A stretch of 10,042 nucleotides of DNA from Clostridiales bacterium (GCA_019417145.1 DXVY01000041.1:1-10042), one strand, 5' to 3'; shown: positions 1 to 7,122, counted from the stretch's first letter. Notes: a model not told the origin generated them from the letters alone. A program made the numbers and translations.

Positions 1-1
1 C

Positions 2-142
2 TATAACGACGTGGGCATGCTGGAGGCATTTGGCGGCTACGTGGTGGCCTCCGCGTCGCCGGAGATCCAGAAAATGGTGGGCAGGGTCTGCGGTTCGATT
101 GCCGAGCTGATCCAGGAAAGGATGCTTTCTAAGGCCGAATAG
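2..142 (+). CDS. HAD-superfamily hydrolase, C-terminal end (5' end outside window)
   Basis: Only the last 46 residues are present, ending at a TAG at 140-142. They begin YNDVGMLEAFGGYVVA and continue with SASPEIQKMV. This matches the end of Cof/HAD-IIB phosphatases, where the motif IV aspartates of the (G)DxxND..ML block bind Mg2+, followed by an 'A.PE(I/V)' helix leading to the final helices. The family dephosphorylates sugar phosphates and other small phosphorylated metabolites in the cytoplasm; the substrate cannot be told from this fragment. The gene reads toward the polyamine operon and shares a terminator with it. The family call is fairly firm; anything more specific would be guesswork. 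Confidence 0.75.
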   Translation, partial: YNDVGMLEAFGGYVVASASPEIQKMVGRVCGSIAELIQERMLSKAE

Positions 143-147
143 CGATG

Positions 148-176
148 AAAAAAGGACGCCTATAGGCGTCCTTTTT
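148..176. terminator. Bidirectional intrinsic terminator between convergent genes
   Basis: A perfect 7-bp stem (GGACGCC at 154-160, GGCGTCC at 165-171) with loop TATA is followed by five T on the plus strand (172-176). It is preceded by six A (148-153), which become a U tract on the minus strand. It lies 5 bases after the HAD stop codon and 17 bases past the nspC stop codon, so it can end both transcripts. Confidence 0.92.
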
Positions 177-193
177 ATATGACGGCGTCCGCT

Positions 194-1318
194 TTAGGAT
201 AAACGCCCTTTAAAATCCTCGTAGCCAAAGGCCTTTATAAGGGTTTCCGTGCCCTCTTTGTCCCGCCAGACGAGGGCGGGCAGGGGCATGCCGTTGAAGG
301 TGTTGGTCTTGACCATGGTGTACAGGGCCATGTCTTCCAATAGAACCCGATCGCCCTCGCGCAGGGGATGGTCAAAGGAATAGTCGCCGATGATGTCGCC
401 GGCCAGGCAGGTAGGGCCGGCCAGACGGTAGGTATAAGCCCTTTCCCCCGGCTGTCCGCTGTTTTGCACAGGGGGGCGGTAGGGCATTTCCAGCACATCG
501 GGCATGTGACAGGCGGCCGAGGCGTCCAGAATGGCGATTTCCATGCCGTTGCGCACGATTTCCAGCACCTGGGAGACAAGGAACCCGGCATGGAGCACCA
601 CCGCCTCTCCCGGCTCTAAATAGACCTCTACCCCGTAGGTATCCTTAAAATGCTTTACAATGGCAATCAACTTTTCTATATCGTAATCCGGCCGGGTGAT
701 GTGATGCCCGCCGCCCAGGTTCAGCCACTTCATCCCCTGTAGATATCCGCCGAATTTCTCCTCAAAGGCCGCGGCGGTGGTTGCCAGCGCATCGGCGTTC
801 TGCTCGCAGAGGGTGTGAAAATGCAGCCCGTCCAAAAGGGGGAGAAGGGCCGGATCGAAATTTTCCAGGGTGGTTCCCAGCCGGGATCCGGGGGCGCAGG
901 GGTCGTAGATGGCGTGGCCCTCCTGGGTGGAGCATTCCGGGTTCACCCGCAGTCCGGTGGATTTGCCCGCCTCTCTTGCCCGGGGCGCGTATTTTCTCAC
1001 CTGCGTGGGAGAGTTGAAGACAAAATGGTCGGCGTATACAAGGAGCTTCTGGAATTCCTCCTCCCGGTAGGCGGGAGAAAAGACGTGGGTCTCCCCCCCG
1101 AAATGCTCCCTGCCTAAGCGGGCTTCATATAGGCCGCTGGCCGTGGTGCCGGATAGGTATCGGGAGATAAGGGGATAGGCATAAAACATGGAGAAGGCCT
1201 TTTGGGCCAGAAGAATCTTGGCCCCCGAACGGGCCGCCACATCCCGCAGGATTTCCAGATTGCGGGTTAAAAGCCCCTCGTCTACCACAAAGTAGGGGGT
1301 GTTGATCCTATCGCCCAT
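194..1318 (-). CDS. nspC: Carboxynorspermidine/carboxyspermidine decarboxylase (NspC/CASDC)
   Basis: PLP-dependent, alanine-racemase-fold (fold III) decarboxylase that removes the carboxylate from carboxyspermidine or carboxynorspermidine, the last step of the aspartate-semialdehyde route to triamines. The protein has 374 residues, usual for the family. Visible motifs are LLAQKAFS with the likely PLP lysine at K40, HFHTLCEQ near 167-173, the PLP-phosphate glycine loop LGGGHH at 201-206, EPGEA at 235-239, and GPTCLAGD at 301-308, whose cysteine and aspartate correspond to the active-site pair contributed across the dimer. Its ATG shares one base with the TGA of the dehydrogenase gene upstream (TGATG), so translation is probably coupled. 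It is the last gene of the operon. The substrate (spermidine or norspermidine series) cannot be decided from sequence. Confidence 0.95.
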   Translation of the reverse strand: MGDRINTPYFVVDEGLLTRNLEILRDVAARSGAKILLAQKAFSMFYAYPLISRYLSGTTASGLYEARLGREHFGGETHVFSPAYREEEFQKLLVYADHFVFNSPTQVRKYAPRAREAGKSTGLRVNPECSTQEGHAIYDPCAPGSRLGTTLENFDPALLPLLDGLHFHTLCEQNADALATTAAAFEEKFGGYLQGMKWLNLGGGHHITRPDYDIEKLIAIVKHFKDTYGVEVYLEPGEAVVLHAGFLVSQVLEIVRNGMEIAILDASAACHMPDVLEMPYRPPVQNSGQPGERAYTYRLAGPTCLAGDIIGDYSFDHPLREGDRVLLEDMALYTMVKTNTFNGMPLPALVWRDKEGTETLIKAFGYEDFKGRLS

Positions 1319-2520
1319 CAGTCCACCAACACCGGGTTAAAGTCCTCCCGCCAGGGAAGACCCCACCTGTTCAGCGCCTCCATGAAGGGATCGGGATCAA
1401 ATTCCTCGATATTGTGGACGCCGGGGGTATTCCATTTGCCGGTCATAACCATCATGGCGCCGATCATGGCCGGCACGCCGGTGGTGTAGGCCACGGCCTG
1501 GGAGCCCACTTCTTTATAGCAGGCCTCGTGGTCGCAGATGTTGTAGAGATAATAGGTTTTATCCTTGCCGTCCTTCTTGCCCCTAAAGATGCAACCGATG
1601 TTGGTCTTGCCTTTGGTGCGGGGGCCCAGGGTGGAGGGATCGGGCAGGACGGCCTTCAGGAACTGAAGAGGGATGATTTCCTTCCCTTCGTACAGGATGG
1701 GCTCAATAGAGGTCATGCCCACGTTTTCCAGACATTTTAGGTGGGTCAAATAACTCTGGCCGAAGGTCATAAAAAAGCGGATGCGCTTGATGCCAGGGAT
1801 GTTCAGGGCCAGGCTTTCAATCTCCTCGTGATGGAGCAGGTACATGTCCTTTTCCCCCACGCCCTCGAAGTTGTAGACCCTCTTAATCTCCATGGGCTCG
1901 GTCTCCACCCAGTGCCCGTCCTCCCAGTAGGAGCCCTTGGCCGAGACCTCCCGGATATTGATTTCCGGGTTAAAGTTGGTGGCGAAGGGATAGCCGTGGT
2001 CGCCGCCGTTGCAGTCCAGAATATCGATATAATGGATCTCGTCAAAATGATGCTTTAAGGCGTAGGCCGAGAATACGCCGGTGACGCCGGGGTCGAAGCC
2101 GCTACCCAGAAGGGCGGTGATGCCGGCCTCCTCAAACCGCTGCCGGTAGGCCCACTGCCAGGAATATTCAAACTTGGCCGTATCCTCCGGTTCATAGTTG
2201 GCCGTGTCGATATAGTGGGTCTTGGTGGCGAGACAGGCCTCCATGATGGTCAGGTCCTGATAGGGCAGGGCCAGGTTGAGCACCACGTCGGGCTTTTCCT
2301 TTTGTATGAGGGCGATGAGCTGCTCCACCTTGTTGGCGTCCACCTGCGCGGTGGTAATCTTGGTCTTGGTCGTGCCCTCCAGCTTTTCCTTCAAGGCGTC
2401 GCATTTGGACACCGTACGGCTGGCGATGCAGATCTCCTCAAAAACCTCGCTGTTCTGGCAGCATTTGTGAATGGCCACCGAGGCCACGCCGCCGCAGCCG
2501 ATAATAAGCGCTTTACCCAT
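1318..2520 (-). CDS. Carboxynorspermidine/carboxyspermidine dehydrogenase (saccharopine dehydrogenase family)
   Basis: A 400-residue member of the saccharopine dehydrogenase (LYS1-like) family. The N-terminal Rossmann fold is shown by ALIIGCGGVAS (residues 4-14, nucleotide loop near 8-13), followed by EICIASRT. The central part contains ALLGSGFDPGVTGVFSAYA and a C-terminal TTGVPAMIGAMM segment typical of this group. Next to nspC, the expected reaction is NADPH-dependent reductive condensation of aspartate semialdehyde with putrescine (or diaminopropane), giving carboxyspermidine (or carboxynorspermidine). True saccharopine dehydrogenase is unlikely in this context. An AGGAGG site lies 9 bases before the ATG. 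An 82-base gap with a hairpin separates it from speB, the only sizeable gap in the operon. The name CASDH/CANSDH is used in the literature. Confidence 0.9.
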   Translation of the reverse strand: MGKALIIGCGGVASVAIHKCCQNSEVFEEICIASRTVSKCDALKEKLEGTTKTKITTAQVDANKVEQLIALIQKEKPDVVLNLALPYQDLTIMEACLATKTHYIDTANYEPEDTAKFEYSWQWAYRQRFEEAGITALLGSGFDPGVTGVFSAYALKHHFDEIHYIDILDCNGGDHGYPFATNFNPEINIREVSAKGSYWEDGHWVETEPMEIKRVYNFEGVGEKDMYLLHHEEIESLALNIPGIKRIRFFMTFGQSYLTHLKCLENVGMTSIEPILYEGKEIIPLQFLKAVLPDPSTLGPRTKGKTNIGCIFRGKKDGKDKTYYLYNICDHEACYKEVGSQAVAYTTGVPAMIGAMMVMTGKWNTPGVHNIEEFDPDPFMEALNRWGLPWREDFNPVLVD

Positions 2521-2549
2521 ATTATCGTTCCTCCTGTTTCTTTATTGAA

Positions 2550-2578
2550 ATGACAGCGGCCTGCCCGGCCTTTGTCAT
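2550..2578 (-). repeat. Intercistronic hairpin between speB and the dehydrogenase gene
   Basis: A perfect outer inverted repeat (ATGACA at 2550-2555, TGTCAT at 2573-2578) encloses a second self-complementary pair (GGCC at 2558-2561 and 2567-2570, loop TGCCC). It lies in the only real gap of the operon, between the speB stop and the RBS of the next gene. There is no adjacent U tract, so it is not a standard terminator. It could be an mRNA-processing or stability element that sets different levels for the last two genes; that role is inference. Confidence 0.5.
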
Positions 2579-2602
2579 GCATTCCGGCTGTAACGCGCCG
2601 TC

Positions 2603-3457
2603 TTACCCTTCTAGGGCGAGCAGCATTTCCCGCACGATTTTACAGGCCGCCATGGTGGATATGCCGCTGGGATCGTAGGGCGGGCTCAATTCGTTTACGT
2701 CGCAGCCCACAATGTTCAGCTTGTGGCACACAAGGGTAACCGCCCGGCGCAGGGCGTCGAAATCCACGCCTCCCGGCTCGGGGGTGCCGGTGCCCGGAAA
2801 GACCGAGGGATCCAGCACGTCCAGATCCAGGGTAAAGTAAACCGGCAGGCCCCGCAGCGCCTCCACCGTTTCTTGAAGCCCGTTTAAATCAAACCGATGC
2901 ATTAGCACATGCCGCTGTGCAAACCGAAATTCCGCCCGGTCGCCCGACCGTATGCCGAACTGGAAGATGCGCCCGTCGCCCACAAGCTCCCAGCACCGGC
3001 GCAGCACGCAGGCGTGGGACAATTTGGCGCCGAGATAATCCTCCCGGAGATCGGCGTGGGCGTCGAAATGCAGGATGCGCGCCTCCGGGTATTTTTCGTA
3101 TACCGCCCGGAAGGCGCCCAGGGTGACCAGATGCTCGCCGCCCAGCATAAAGGGGCGCTTGCCGGCATCCAGAATCTCCCGGGCGCGGTCCTCGATCTGG
3201 CCCAGGGCCTTCTCCGTATCCCCGAAGCAGAGCTCCAGATCGCCCAGGTCCAGGACGGCCGCATCCTCCAGATCCTTGTCCTGATAGGGACTGTAGCTTT
3301 CGATGCCGAAGGATTCCCGCCGGATGGCCCCGCTGCCGAACCGGGTCCCCGGGCGGTAGGAGGTGGTGGAATCAAAGGGCGCGCCGAAGAGGACGGTGTC
3401 GGCCGACTGGAGGTCGGCGTCGCAGCATAAAAAGGTCTCAGCGTTGATTTTCAACAT
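2603..3457 (-). CDS. speB: Agmatinase (ureohydrolase family)
   Basis: Hydrolyses agmatine to putrescine and urea, using the agmatine made by SpeA. The 284-residue length is typical for bacterial agmatinases. The binuclear Mn2+ ligands of the ureohydrolase fold can all be seen: H109 in LGGEH, D132/H134/D136 in FDAHAD, and D211/D213 in LDLDVLDP. The family block DVLDPSVFPGTGTPEPGG follows. The N-terminal VLFGAPFDSTTSYRPGTRFG (substrate-loop region) supports the full-length start. The first 20 bases overlap the end of speE, and GAGGAG lies about 10 bases before the ATG, inside speE. Arginase or formiminoglutamase would be alternatives by fold, but the polyamine context favours agmatinase. Confidence 0.95.
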   Translation of the reverse strand: MLKINAETFLCCDADLQSADTVLFGAPFDSTTSYRPGTRFGSGAIRRESFGIESYSPYQDKDLEDAAVLDLGDLELCFGDTEKALGQIEDRAREILDAGKRPFMLGGEHLVTLGAFRAVYEKYPEARILHFDAHADLREDYLGAKLSHACVLRRCWELVGDGRIFQFGIRSGDRAEFRFAQRHVLMHRFDLNGLQETVEALRGLPVYFTLDLDVLDPSVFPGTGTPEPGGVDFDALRRAVTLVCHKLNIVGCDVNELSPPYDPSGISTMAACKIVREMLLALEG

Positions 3458-4298
3458 GTTGTAACAGCTCCTCTACATAGGCGGGGATGTAAAAGGCCCC
3501 CTTGTGCAGGGTGGTGGTGTAGTAATGGCAGACAAGGCCCCGATGGTTCCAGCGGGGCGCGTCCAGGTTTTTGAGCGGATGATATTTTTTGGAGGCAAAG
3601 CCGAACAGCCAGTGCCCGGAGGGGTAGGTGGGGATGTGGGCCTGATAGACCCGGCTGATGGGGAAGGACTCCACAATCCGTTTATGGGCCCGCTGGCAGG
3701 CCTCCCGGTCCTCCTCGTAGAAGGGGCTCTCATGCTGGTTGACCATGATACCGTCCTCTCTAAGGGCCTTGTAGCAGTTGCCGTAAAACTCCCGGGTGAA
3801 CAGCCCCTCGCCGGGGCCGAAGGGGTCGGTGGAGTCCACGATGATCAGATCGTACCGGTTCTCGCAGGCCCGGATAAACCGCAGTCCGTCGGCGTAGTGG
3901 ATGGAGAGACGGGGATCGTCTAAACAGCAGGCAGTACCCGGCAGGTACTTTTTGCAGACCTCTACCACCATGGGATCGATCTCCACCATGTCGATGTGCT
4001 CGATCTCCGGATAGCGGACAAGCTCCCTTATAACCCCGCCGTCCCCCGCGCCGATGACCAACACGTTCTGCACATTGGGGTGGACCGCCATGGGCACATG
4101 GGTAATCATTTCATGATAGATGAACTCGTCCTTTTCGGTGAGCATCATATAGCCGTCCAGGGTGAGAAACCGGCCGAATTCCGGGGACTGGAAGACGTCG
4201 ATGCGTTGGAAATCGCTCTGTCCGCTGAAAAGCTGCTTGTCCACCCGGATGGACAGCTTGACGTTGGGGGTCTGCTTTTCCGAAAACCAGAAATCCAT
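3438..4298 (-). CDS. speE: Spermidine synthase (putrescine aminopropyltransferase)
   Basis: Transfers the aminopropyl group of decarboxylated SAM to putrescine, giving spermidine and methylthioadenosine. The 286 residues show an N-terminal beta-strand domain (1-60), LDGYMMLTEKDEFIYHEMI at 48-66, the nucleotide-binding loop VIGAGDGGVIRE (81-92), the ribose-binding acidic residue in MVEID (E107 region), and the catalytic aspartate region IIVDSTDPFGPGEGLF (152-167). All are hallmarks of SpeE. The start is set by GGGAGG about 9 bases upstream, inside the end of speA; the two genes are 2 bases apart. The acceptor could also be another diamine, so the family call is firmer than the exact product. 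Confidence 0.95.
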   Translation of the reverse strand: MDFWFSEKQTPNVKLSIRVDKQLFSGQSDFQRIDVFQSPEFGRFLTLDGYMMLTEKDEFIYHEMITHVPMAVHPNVQNVLVIGAGDGGVIRELVRYPEIEHIDMVEIDPMVVEVCKKYLPGTACCLDDPRLSIHYADGLRFIRACENRYDLIIVDSTDPFGPGEGLFTREFYGNCYKALREDGIMVNQHESPFYEEDREACQRAHKRIVESFPISRVYQAHIPTYPSGHWLFGFASKKYHPLKNLDAPRWNHRGLVCHYYTTTLHKGAFYIPAYVEELLQHVENQR

Positions 4299-4300
4299 TT

Positions 4301-5758
4301 TTATACCCCTCCCTTCAAAACGTTCAGTCGTTCAATCCCCGGGTCCTCCGGCCCGGTCATGGAGCAGCCTTTTTCCTTGGCGTAGGCGATATAATGCAGA
4401 ATGTCGGTGGTGATCCGCTCGCCGGGGGCCAAAATGGGGATGCCCGGCGGGTAGCACATGACGAATTCGCTGCATATGCGGCCGGCCGTCTCCTCGATGG
4501 GCAGGGATTCCTTCTCGGCGTAAAAGGCGGTCTGGGGGGACACGGCCACCACCGGATCAATATACTCCTGCTTCATCAAGCCGCCGCCCGCGCCGCCGAA
4601 CCGCCGGCGGATCTCGGACAGGGCGCTGACCAGCCGCTCCAATTCCCGTTCCCGGTCGCCGATGGAGAGGTAGGCTAAAATATTGCCCAGGTCGCCGAAC
4701 TCAATTTGGATATCGTATTCGTCCCGTAAAAGGTCATAGACCTCGATGCCGGCCAGTCCCACGTCCAGGGTGTTGACCGACAGCTTGGTGGTGTCGAAAT
4801 CAAAAACGCTGTCCCCGTTTATAAGCTCGCTCCCAAAGGCGTAGTAGCCGCCGATCAGGTTGATCTCTTCCCTGGCGTACCGGGCCATGGCCGCCACCCG
4901 GCTGAAGGCCTCCTTCCCCCGCAGGGCCAGGTTCCGCCGGGAAATATCCAGGCTGGAAAGGAGCAGATAGGAGCCGGAGGTGGTCTGGGTCAGGTTGATG
5001 ATCTGACGCACATGCCCCTCGGACATGGCGGGGCCGGCCAGCAGAAGGGAGCTCTGGGTCAGGCTGCCCCCGGATTTATGCATGGAGACCGCCGCCATAT
5101 CCGCCCCGGCCGCCATGGCCGATACCGGCAGCCCCTCTCCGAAATAGAAATGGGTGCCGTGGGCCTCGTCCACCAGGCAGCGCATGCCGGCCTCATGGGC
5201 CAGCCCCACAATGGTCCGCAGATCGGAGCAGACGCCGTAATAGGTGGGGTTGTTCACCAAAACGGCCTTGGCGTCGGGATTGGCCCGGATGGCCCGCTCC
5301 ACCGCCTCCACCCGCATGCCTAAGGGAATGCCTAACCGGTGGTCGCATTCGGGGTTGACATAGACCGGCACCGCGCCGCAGAGCACCATGGCCCCCATGA
5401 CGCTGCGATGGACGTTGCGGGGCAGGATGATCTTATCCCCTCTGCCGGCCACCGACAGGATCATGCTCTGGACGGCCGAGGTGGTGCCTCCCACCATGAG
5501 AAAGGCGTGGGCGGCGCCGAAGGCCTCGGCGGCCAGCTCCTCGGCCTCTTTAATGACCGAAATGGGATGGCAGAGGTTGTCCAGCGGCTTCATGGAGTTG
5601 ACGTCCATGCTCACGCATTTTTCTCCCAAAAGGGCGGTGAGCTCCGGATTGCCCCGCCCCCGCTTATGGCCGGGCACATCGAAGGGAACCACCCGCTTTT
5701 TCTGGAACGCGGCCAGGGCCTCATAGATGGGCGCCCGGTCCTGCTTTACATTTCCCAT
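4301..5758 (-). CDS. speA: Aminotransferase-fold arginine/ornithine/lysine decarboxylase, probably arginine decarboxylase
   Basis: PLP-dependent Orn/Lys/Arg decarboxylase of the aminotransferase-fold type found in Bacillus (SpeA/YaaO-like), 485 residues. Features in order: PFDVPGHKRGRG near 25-36; the PLP ring-stacking region MVGGTTSAVQSM near 88-99; NNPTYYGVCSDL at 169-180; VDEAHGTHF at 196-204 with the aspartate that pairs with the PLP nitrogen; and SMHKSGGSLTQSS at 225-237, where K228 should form the Schiff base. The C-terminal small domain follows. Sequence alone does not separate arginine from lysine or ornithine as substrate, but agmatinase in the same operon makes arginine decarboxylation to agmatine by far the most sensible. 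An AGGAGG in the 13-base gap after speD supports the start. Confidence 0.92.
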   Translation of the reverse strand: MGNVKQDRAPIYEALAAFQKKRVVPFDVPGHKRGRGNPELTALLGEKCVSMDVNSMKPLDNLCHPISVIKEAEELAAEAFGAAHAFLMVGGTTSAVQSMILSVAGRGDKIILPRNVHRSVMGAMVLCGAVPVYVNPECDHRLGIPLGMRVEAVERAIRANPDAKAVLVNNPTYYGVCSDLRTIVGLAHEAGMRCLVDEAHGTHFYFGEGLPVSAMAAGADMAAVSMHKSGGSLTQSSLLLAGPAMSEGHVRQIINLTQTTSGSYLLLSSLDISRRNLALRGKEAFSRVAAMARYAREEINLIGGYYAFGSELINGDSVFDFDTTKLSVNTLDVGLAGIEVYDLLRDEYDIQIEFGDLGNILAYLSIGDRERELERLVSALSEIRRRFGGAGGGLMKQEYIDPVVAVSPQTAFYAEKESLPIEETAGRICSEFVMCYPPGIPILAPGERITTDILHYIAYAKEKGCSMTGPEDPGIERLNVLKGGV

Positions 5759-5771
5759 GGCCGCCCCTCCT

Positions 5772-6530
5772 TTAGTAGATGTTCCGGCCGCTGAAAATCT
5801 CGATCATCTCCCGGCGCAGGTTCTGCATGATTTCCAGCCGGGATTTGGGCGGCAGTTCGTATACATCGGTATTAAACAGATAGTTTTGCAGGTCGATCTC
5901 CTTGACCATCATCTTGGTGTGGAACAGGTTGGCCTCGTAGACGTTGATATCCACCGCGTCGTACCGGCGGAGGGTCTCGTCGGCGATATAGTCCTGGATA
6001 GAGACCACCTTGCGGTCCATAAACAGCTTTTTGCCGCCCACGTCCCTGGTAAAGCCCCGCACCCGGTAGTCCATGGCGATGATATCCGAATCAAAGGAGC
6101 CGATGAGGTAGTCCAAGGTGGAAAGGGGGGTGATCTCCCCGCAGGTGGCCACGTCGATGTCCACCCGGAAGGTGGCAAGGCAGGTTTCCGGATGATATTC
6201 CGGATAGGTGTGTACCGTCACATGACTTTTATCCAGGTGGGCCAATTGGGTCTCGCCCGCCGGCACCATGGATCCCTCGGCGATGAGGATGGTCACCGAC
6301 GCGCCCTGAGGATCATAGTCCTGCCGGGCGATGTTTAAGACCTTGGCGCCGATCATGTCGGTCAGGGTGGTCAGGATATTGGTCAGCCGCTCGGAATTGT
6401 ACTGCTCGTCGATATAGGCGATGTAATCCCGCTGTTCCCTGGCCGTCTTGGCGTAGCAGACGTCGTATATGTTGAAGCTTAGGGACTTGGTCAGGTTGTT
6501 GAACCCATACAGCTTTAATTTCTCCCCCAT
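5772..6530 (-). CDS. speD: S-adenosylmethionine decarboxylase proenzyme, E. coli-like class
   Basis: Makes decarboxylated SAM, the aminopropyl donor for SpeE. The proenzyme cleaves itself to create a pyruvoyl cofactor. The motif HLDKSHVTVHTYPE is that of the E. coli-type enzyme, so cleavage is expected between K101 and S102. The DVATCGEITPL block (C130) carries the conserved active-site cysteine. At 252 residues it is close to the E. coli enzyme (264) and about twice the short Bacillus/Thermotoga class. The open frame extends to 6608, but the ATG at 6530 is chosen: the family-like sequence starts at MGEKLKLYGFNNL, a GGGAG site precedes it, and the upstream extension would read through a terminator hairpin. 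First gene of the operon. Confidence 0.94.
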   Translation of the reverse strand: MGEKLKLYGFNNLTKSLSFNIYDVCYAKTAREQRDYIAYIDEQYNSERLTNILTTLTDMIGAKVLNIARQDYDPQGASVTILIAEGSMVPAGETQLAHLDKSHVTVHTYPEYHPETCLATFRVDIDVATCGEITPLSTLDYLIGSFDSDIIAMDYRVRGFTRDVGGKKLFMDRKVVSIQDYIADETLRRYDAVDINVYEANLFHTKMMVKEIDLQNYLFNTDVYELPPKSRLEIMQNLRREMIEIFSGRNIY

Positions 6531-6548
6531 ATTCGTCTCTCCCTTTCC

Positions 6549-6574
6549 CGCGCCGGCCGCCGTACAGCGGCGCG
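6549..6574 (-). promoter_or_regulatory. GC-rich hairpin beside the speD ribosome binding site
   Basis: Inverted repeat CGCGCC (6549-6554) with GGCGCG (6569-6574), with further GCCG/CGGC pairing inside. It sits between the leader terminator and the purine-rich speD RBS (about 6537-6546). It could affect ribosome access or pair alternatively with the terminator region. The role is inferred only from position. Confidence 0.4.
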
Positions 6575-6581
6575 ACAAAAT

Positions 6582-6611
6582 AAAAAAGCAATGTGCAATA
6601 GCGCACATTGC
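6582..6611 (-). terminator. Intrinsic terminator in the speD leader (candidate attenuator)
   Basis: On the minus strand a perfect 9-bp stem (GCAATGTGC pairing GCACATTGC, arms 6603-6611 and 6588-6596, six-base loop) is followed directly by six U (6582-6587). It points into speD and ends about 51 bases before the ATG. No leftward gene lies upstream that it could terminate, apart from the leader itself. The plus-strand side lacks a T tract, so it works in one direction. This is the sequence layout of a transcription attenuator. Confidence 0.8.
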
Positions 6612-6636
6612 CTATAAAAGGTCAAATATCATAGAA

Positions 6637-6696
6637 AAAGCGCGGACGGAGAACCGCAGGGACAAAGGACCGCCCCGTCAAGCGGGCATGCGCTTT
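6637..6696 (-). promoter_or_regulatory. Stem-enclosed branched RNA element in the speD leader
   Basis: AAAGCGC (6637-6643) pairs perfectly with GCGCTTT (6690-6696), closing a 46-base interior. Inside is a GCCC/GGGC arm (6672-6687, one bulged base) and a GC-rich stretch able to form a GCGG/CCGC arm (6640s-6650s). In the leftward transcript the closing stem is followed by further U residues, so it may itself be terminator-like. The layout (closing stem plus two arms, just before a terminator) resembles a small aptamer, but I recognise no known class. Confidence 0.4.
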
Positions 6697-6782
6697 AATA
6701 TGCAGAGTCTATATAGCAAATACTTACTTTTACTACTCTTATTGACCGTTTTACAAGTTGATGCACGCTTCCCTCGCGTACC

Positions 6783-6825
6783 GGTTATAAAGTAACCAAC
6801 TTATAAAGTTGAGCTTTGCGCTCAA
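6783..6825. repeat. Three abutting dyads, operator-like
   Basis: Three perfect inverted repeats follow one another: GGTTA-5-TAACC (6783-6797), CAACTT-3-AAGTTG (6797-6811), and TTGAGC-5-GCTCAA (6809-6825). The first two share the direct repeat TTATAAAGT. They overlap the -10 and the spacer of the possible promoter at 6801-6829, which is where a repressor or MerR-like activator would bind. They could equally act as RNA hairpins if transcription starts upstream at 7086. Confidence 0.5.
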
Positions 6826-6829
6826 TCAA
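6801..6829 (-). promoter_or_regulatory. Possible second, internal promoter for the polyamine operon
   Basis: On the minus strand TTGATT (6824-6829) and TTATAA (6801-6806) are spaced by 17 bases. The match is moderate. It overlaps the dyads at 6797-6825 and would give a leader of about 260 nt that still includes the branched element and the attenuator-like terminator. Confidence 0.4.
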
Positions 6830-7092
6830 TAATGGCGGCGCGCGGCCGCCGATCGGCAGTTGACCCGGCTGTCCGTATGGCCTTGACCCGAAAACGGGTG
6901 GTCAGAAAATATTTGCATGAAATGCTCTGCAAAAAGCAGATCCCATGGTAAGCGCCCCGCGCCCGCCGGTCCCCCAGAACGACCGGTGCAGACAAATGAC
7001 CGGAAGCGGCGGGTATGGCCGCAAAACGATCCGGCAGCATCGGCAATCTTTCAGAAACGGCGTCTAGCGTCAAGGCACAATGATACCTTCTA

Positions 7093-7122
7093 ACTATACA
7101 ACATCCCTATTCGTCTTGTCAA
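7093..7122 (-). promoter_or_regulatory. Sigma-A-type promoter for the polyamine operon
   Basis: On the minus strand a perfect -35 TTGACA (7117-7122) and a -10 TATAGT (7093-7098) are separated by 18 bases. Transcription would start near 7086, about 555 bases before the speD ATG. No other leftward gene lies between, so the polyamine operon, or a leader RNA ended at 6582, is its natural target. Confidence 0.7.

Larger units (their letters stand above)
6531..7086 (-). promoter_or_regulatory. Long untranslated leader of the polyamine operon (about 555 nt)
   Basis: No convincing protein gene lies between the speD start and the leftward promoter at 7093-7122. Read leftward, the segment holds several hairpins: TCTGC/GCAGA around a five-base loop near 6928-6942; CCCG/CGGG near 6887-6898; CCGGTC/GACCGG near 6965-6986; three abutting dyads at 6783-6825; a branched element at 6637-6696; an intrinsic terminator at 6582-6611; and a GC-rich hairpin at 6549-6574 just before the speD RBS. 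An 8-mer GGCCATAC occurs twice. I recognise no known riboswitch class or T-box signature. The arrangement suggests attenuation, possibly polyamine- or precursor-responsive, but the ligand is unknown. Confidence 0.5.

Noticed and set aside
6644..6689. Resemblance of the leader element to ZTP or glycine riboswitches
   Set aside because: Only short GC-rich strings look similar; the conserved cores of those classes are not present, and the matching strand is opposite to the operon.
6469..6795. Plus-strand frame ending in a leucine-rich stretch (possible small membrane peptide from about 6688)
   Set aside because: No ribosome binding site before the ATGs, it runs antisense through the start of speD and the leader structures, and the leucines come from a pyrimidine-rich stretch.
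6822..7073. Minus-strand 83-residue frame inside the polyamine leader
   Set aside because: TTG start, weak RBS, no recognisable domain and arginine/proline-rich composition typical of chance frames in GC-rich DNA. It could be an upstream ORF, but nothing beyond position supports it.
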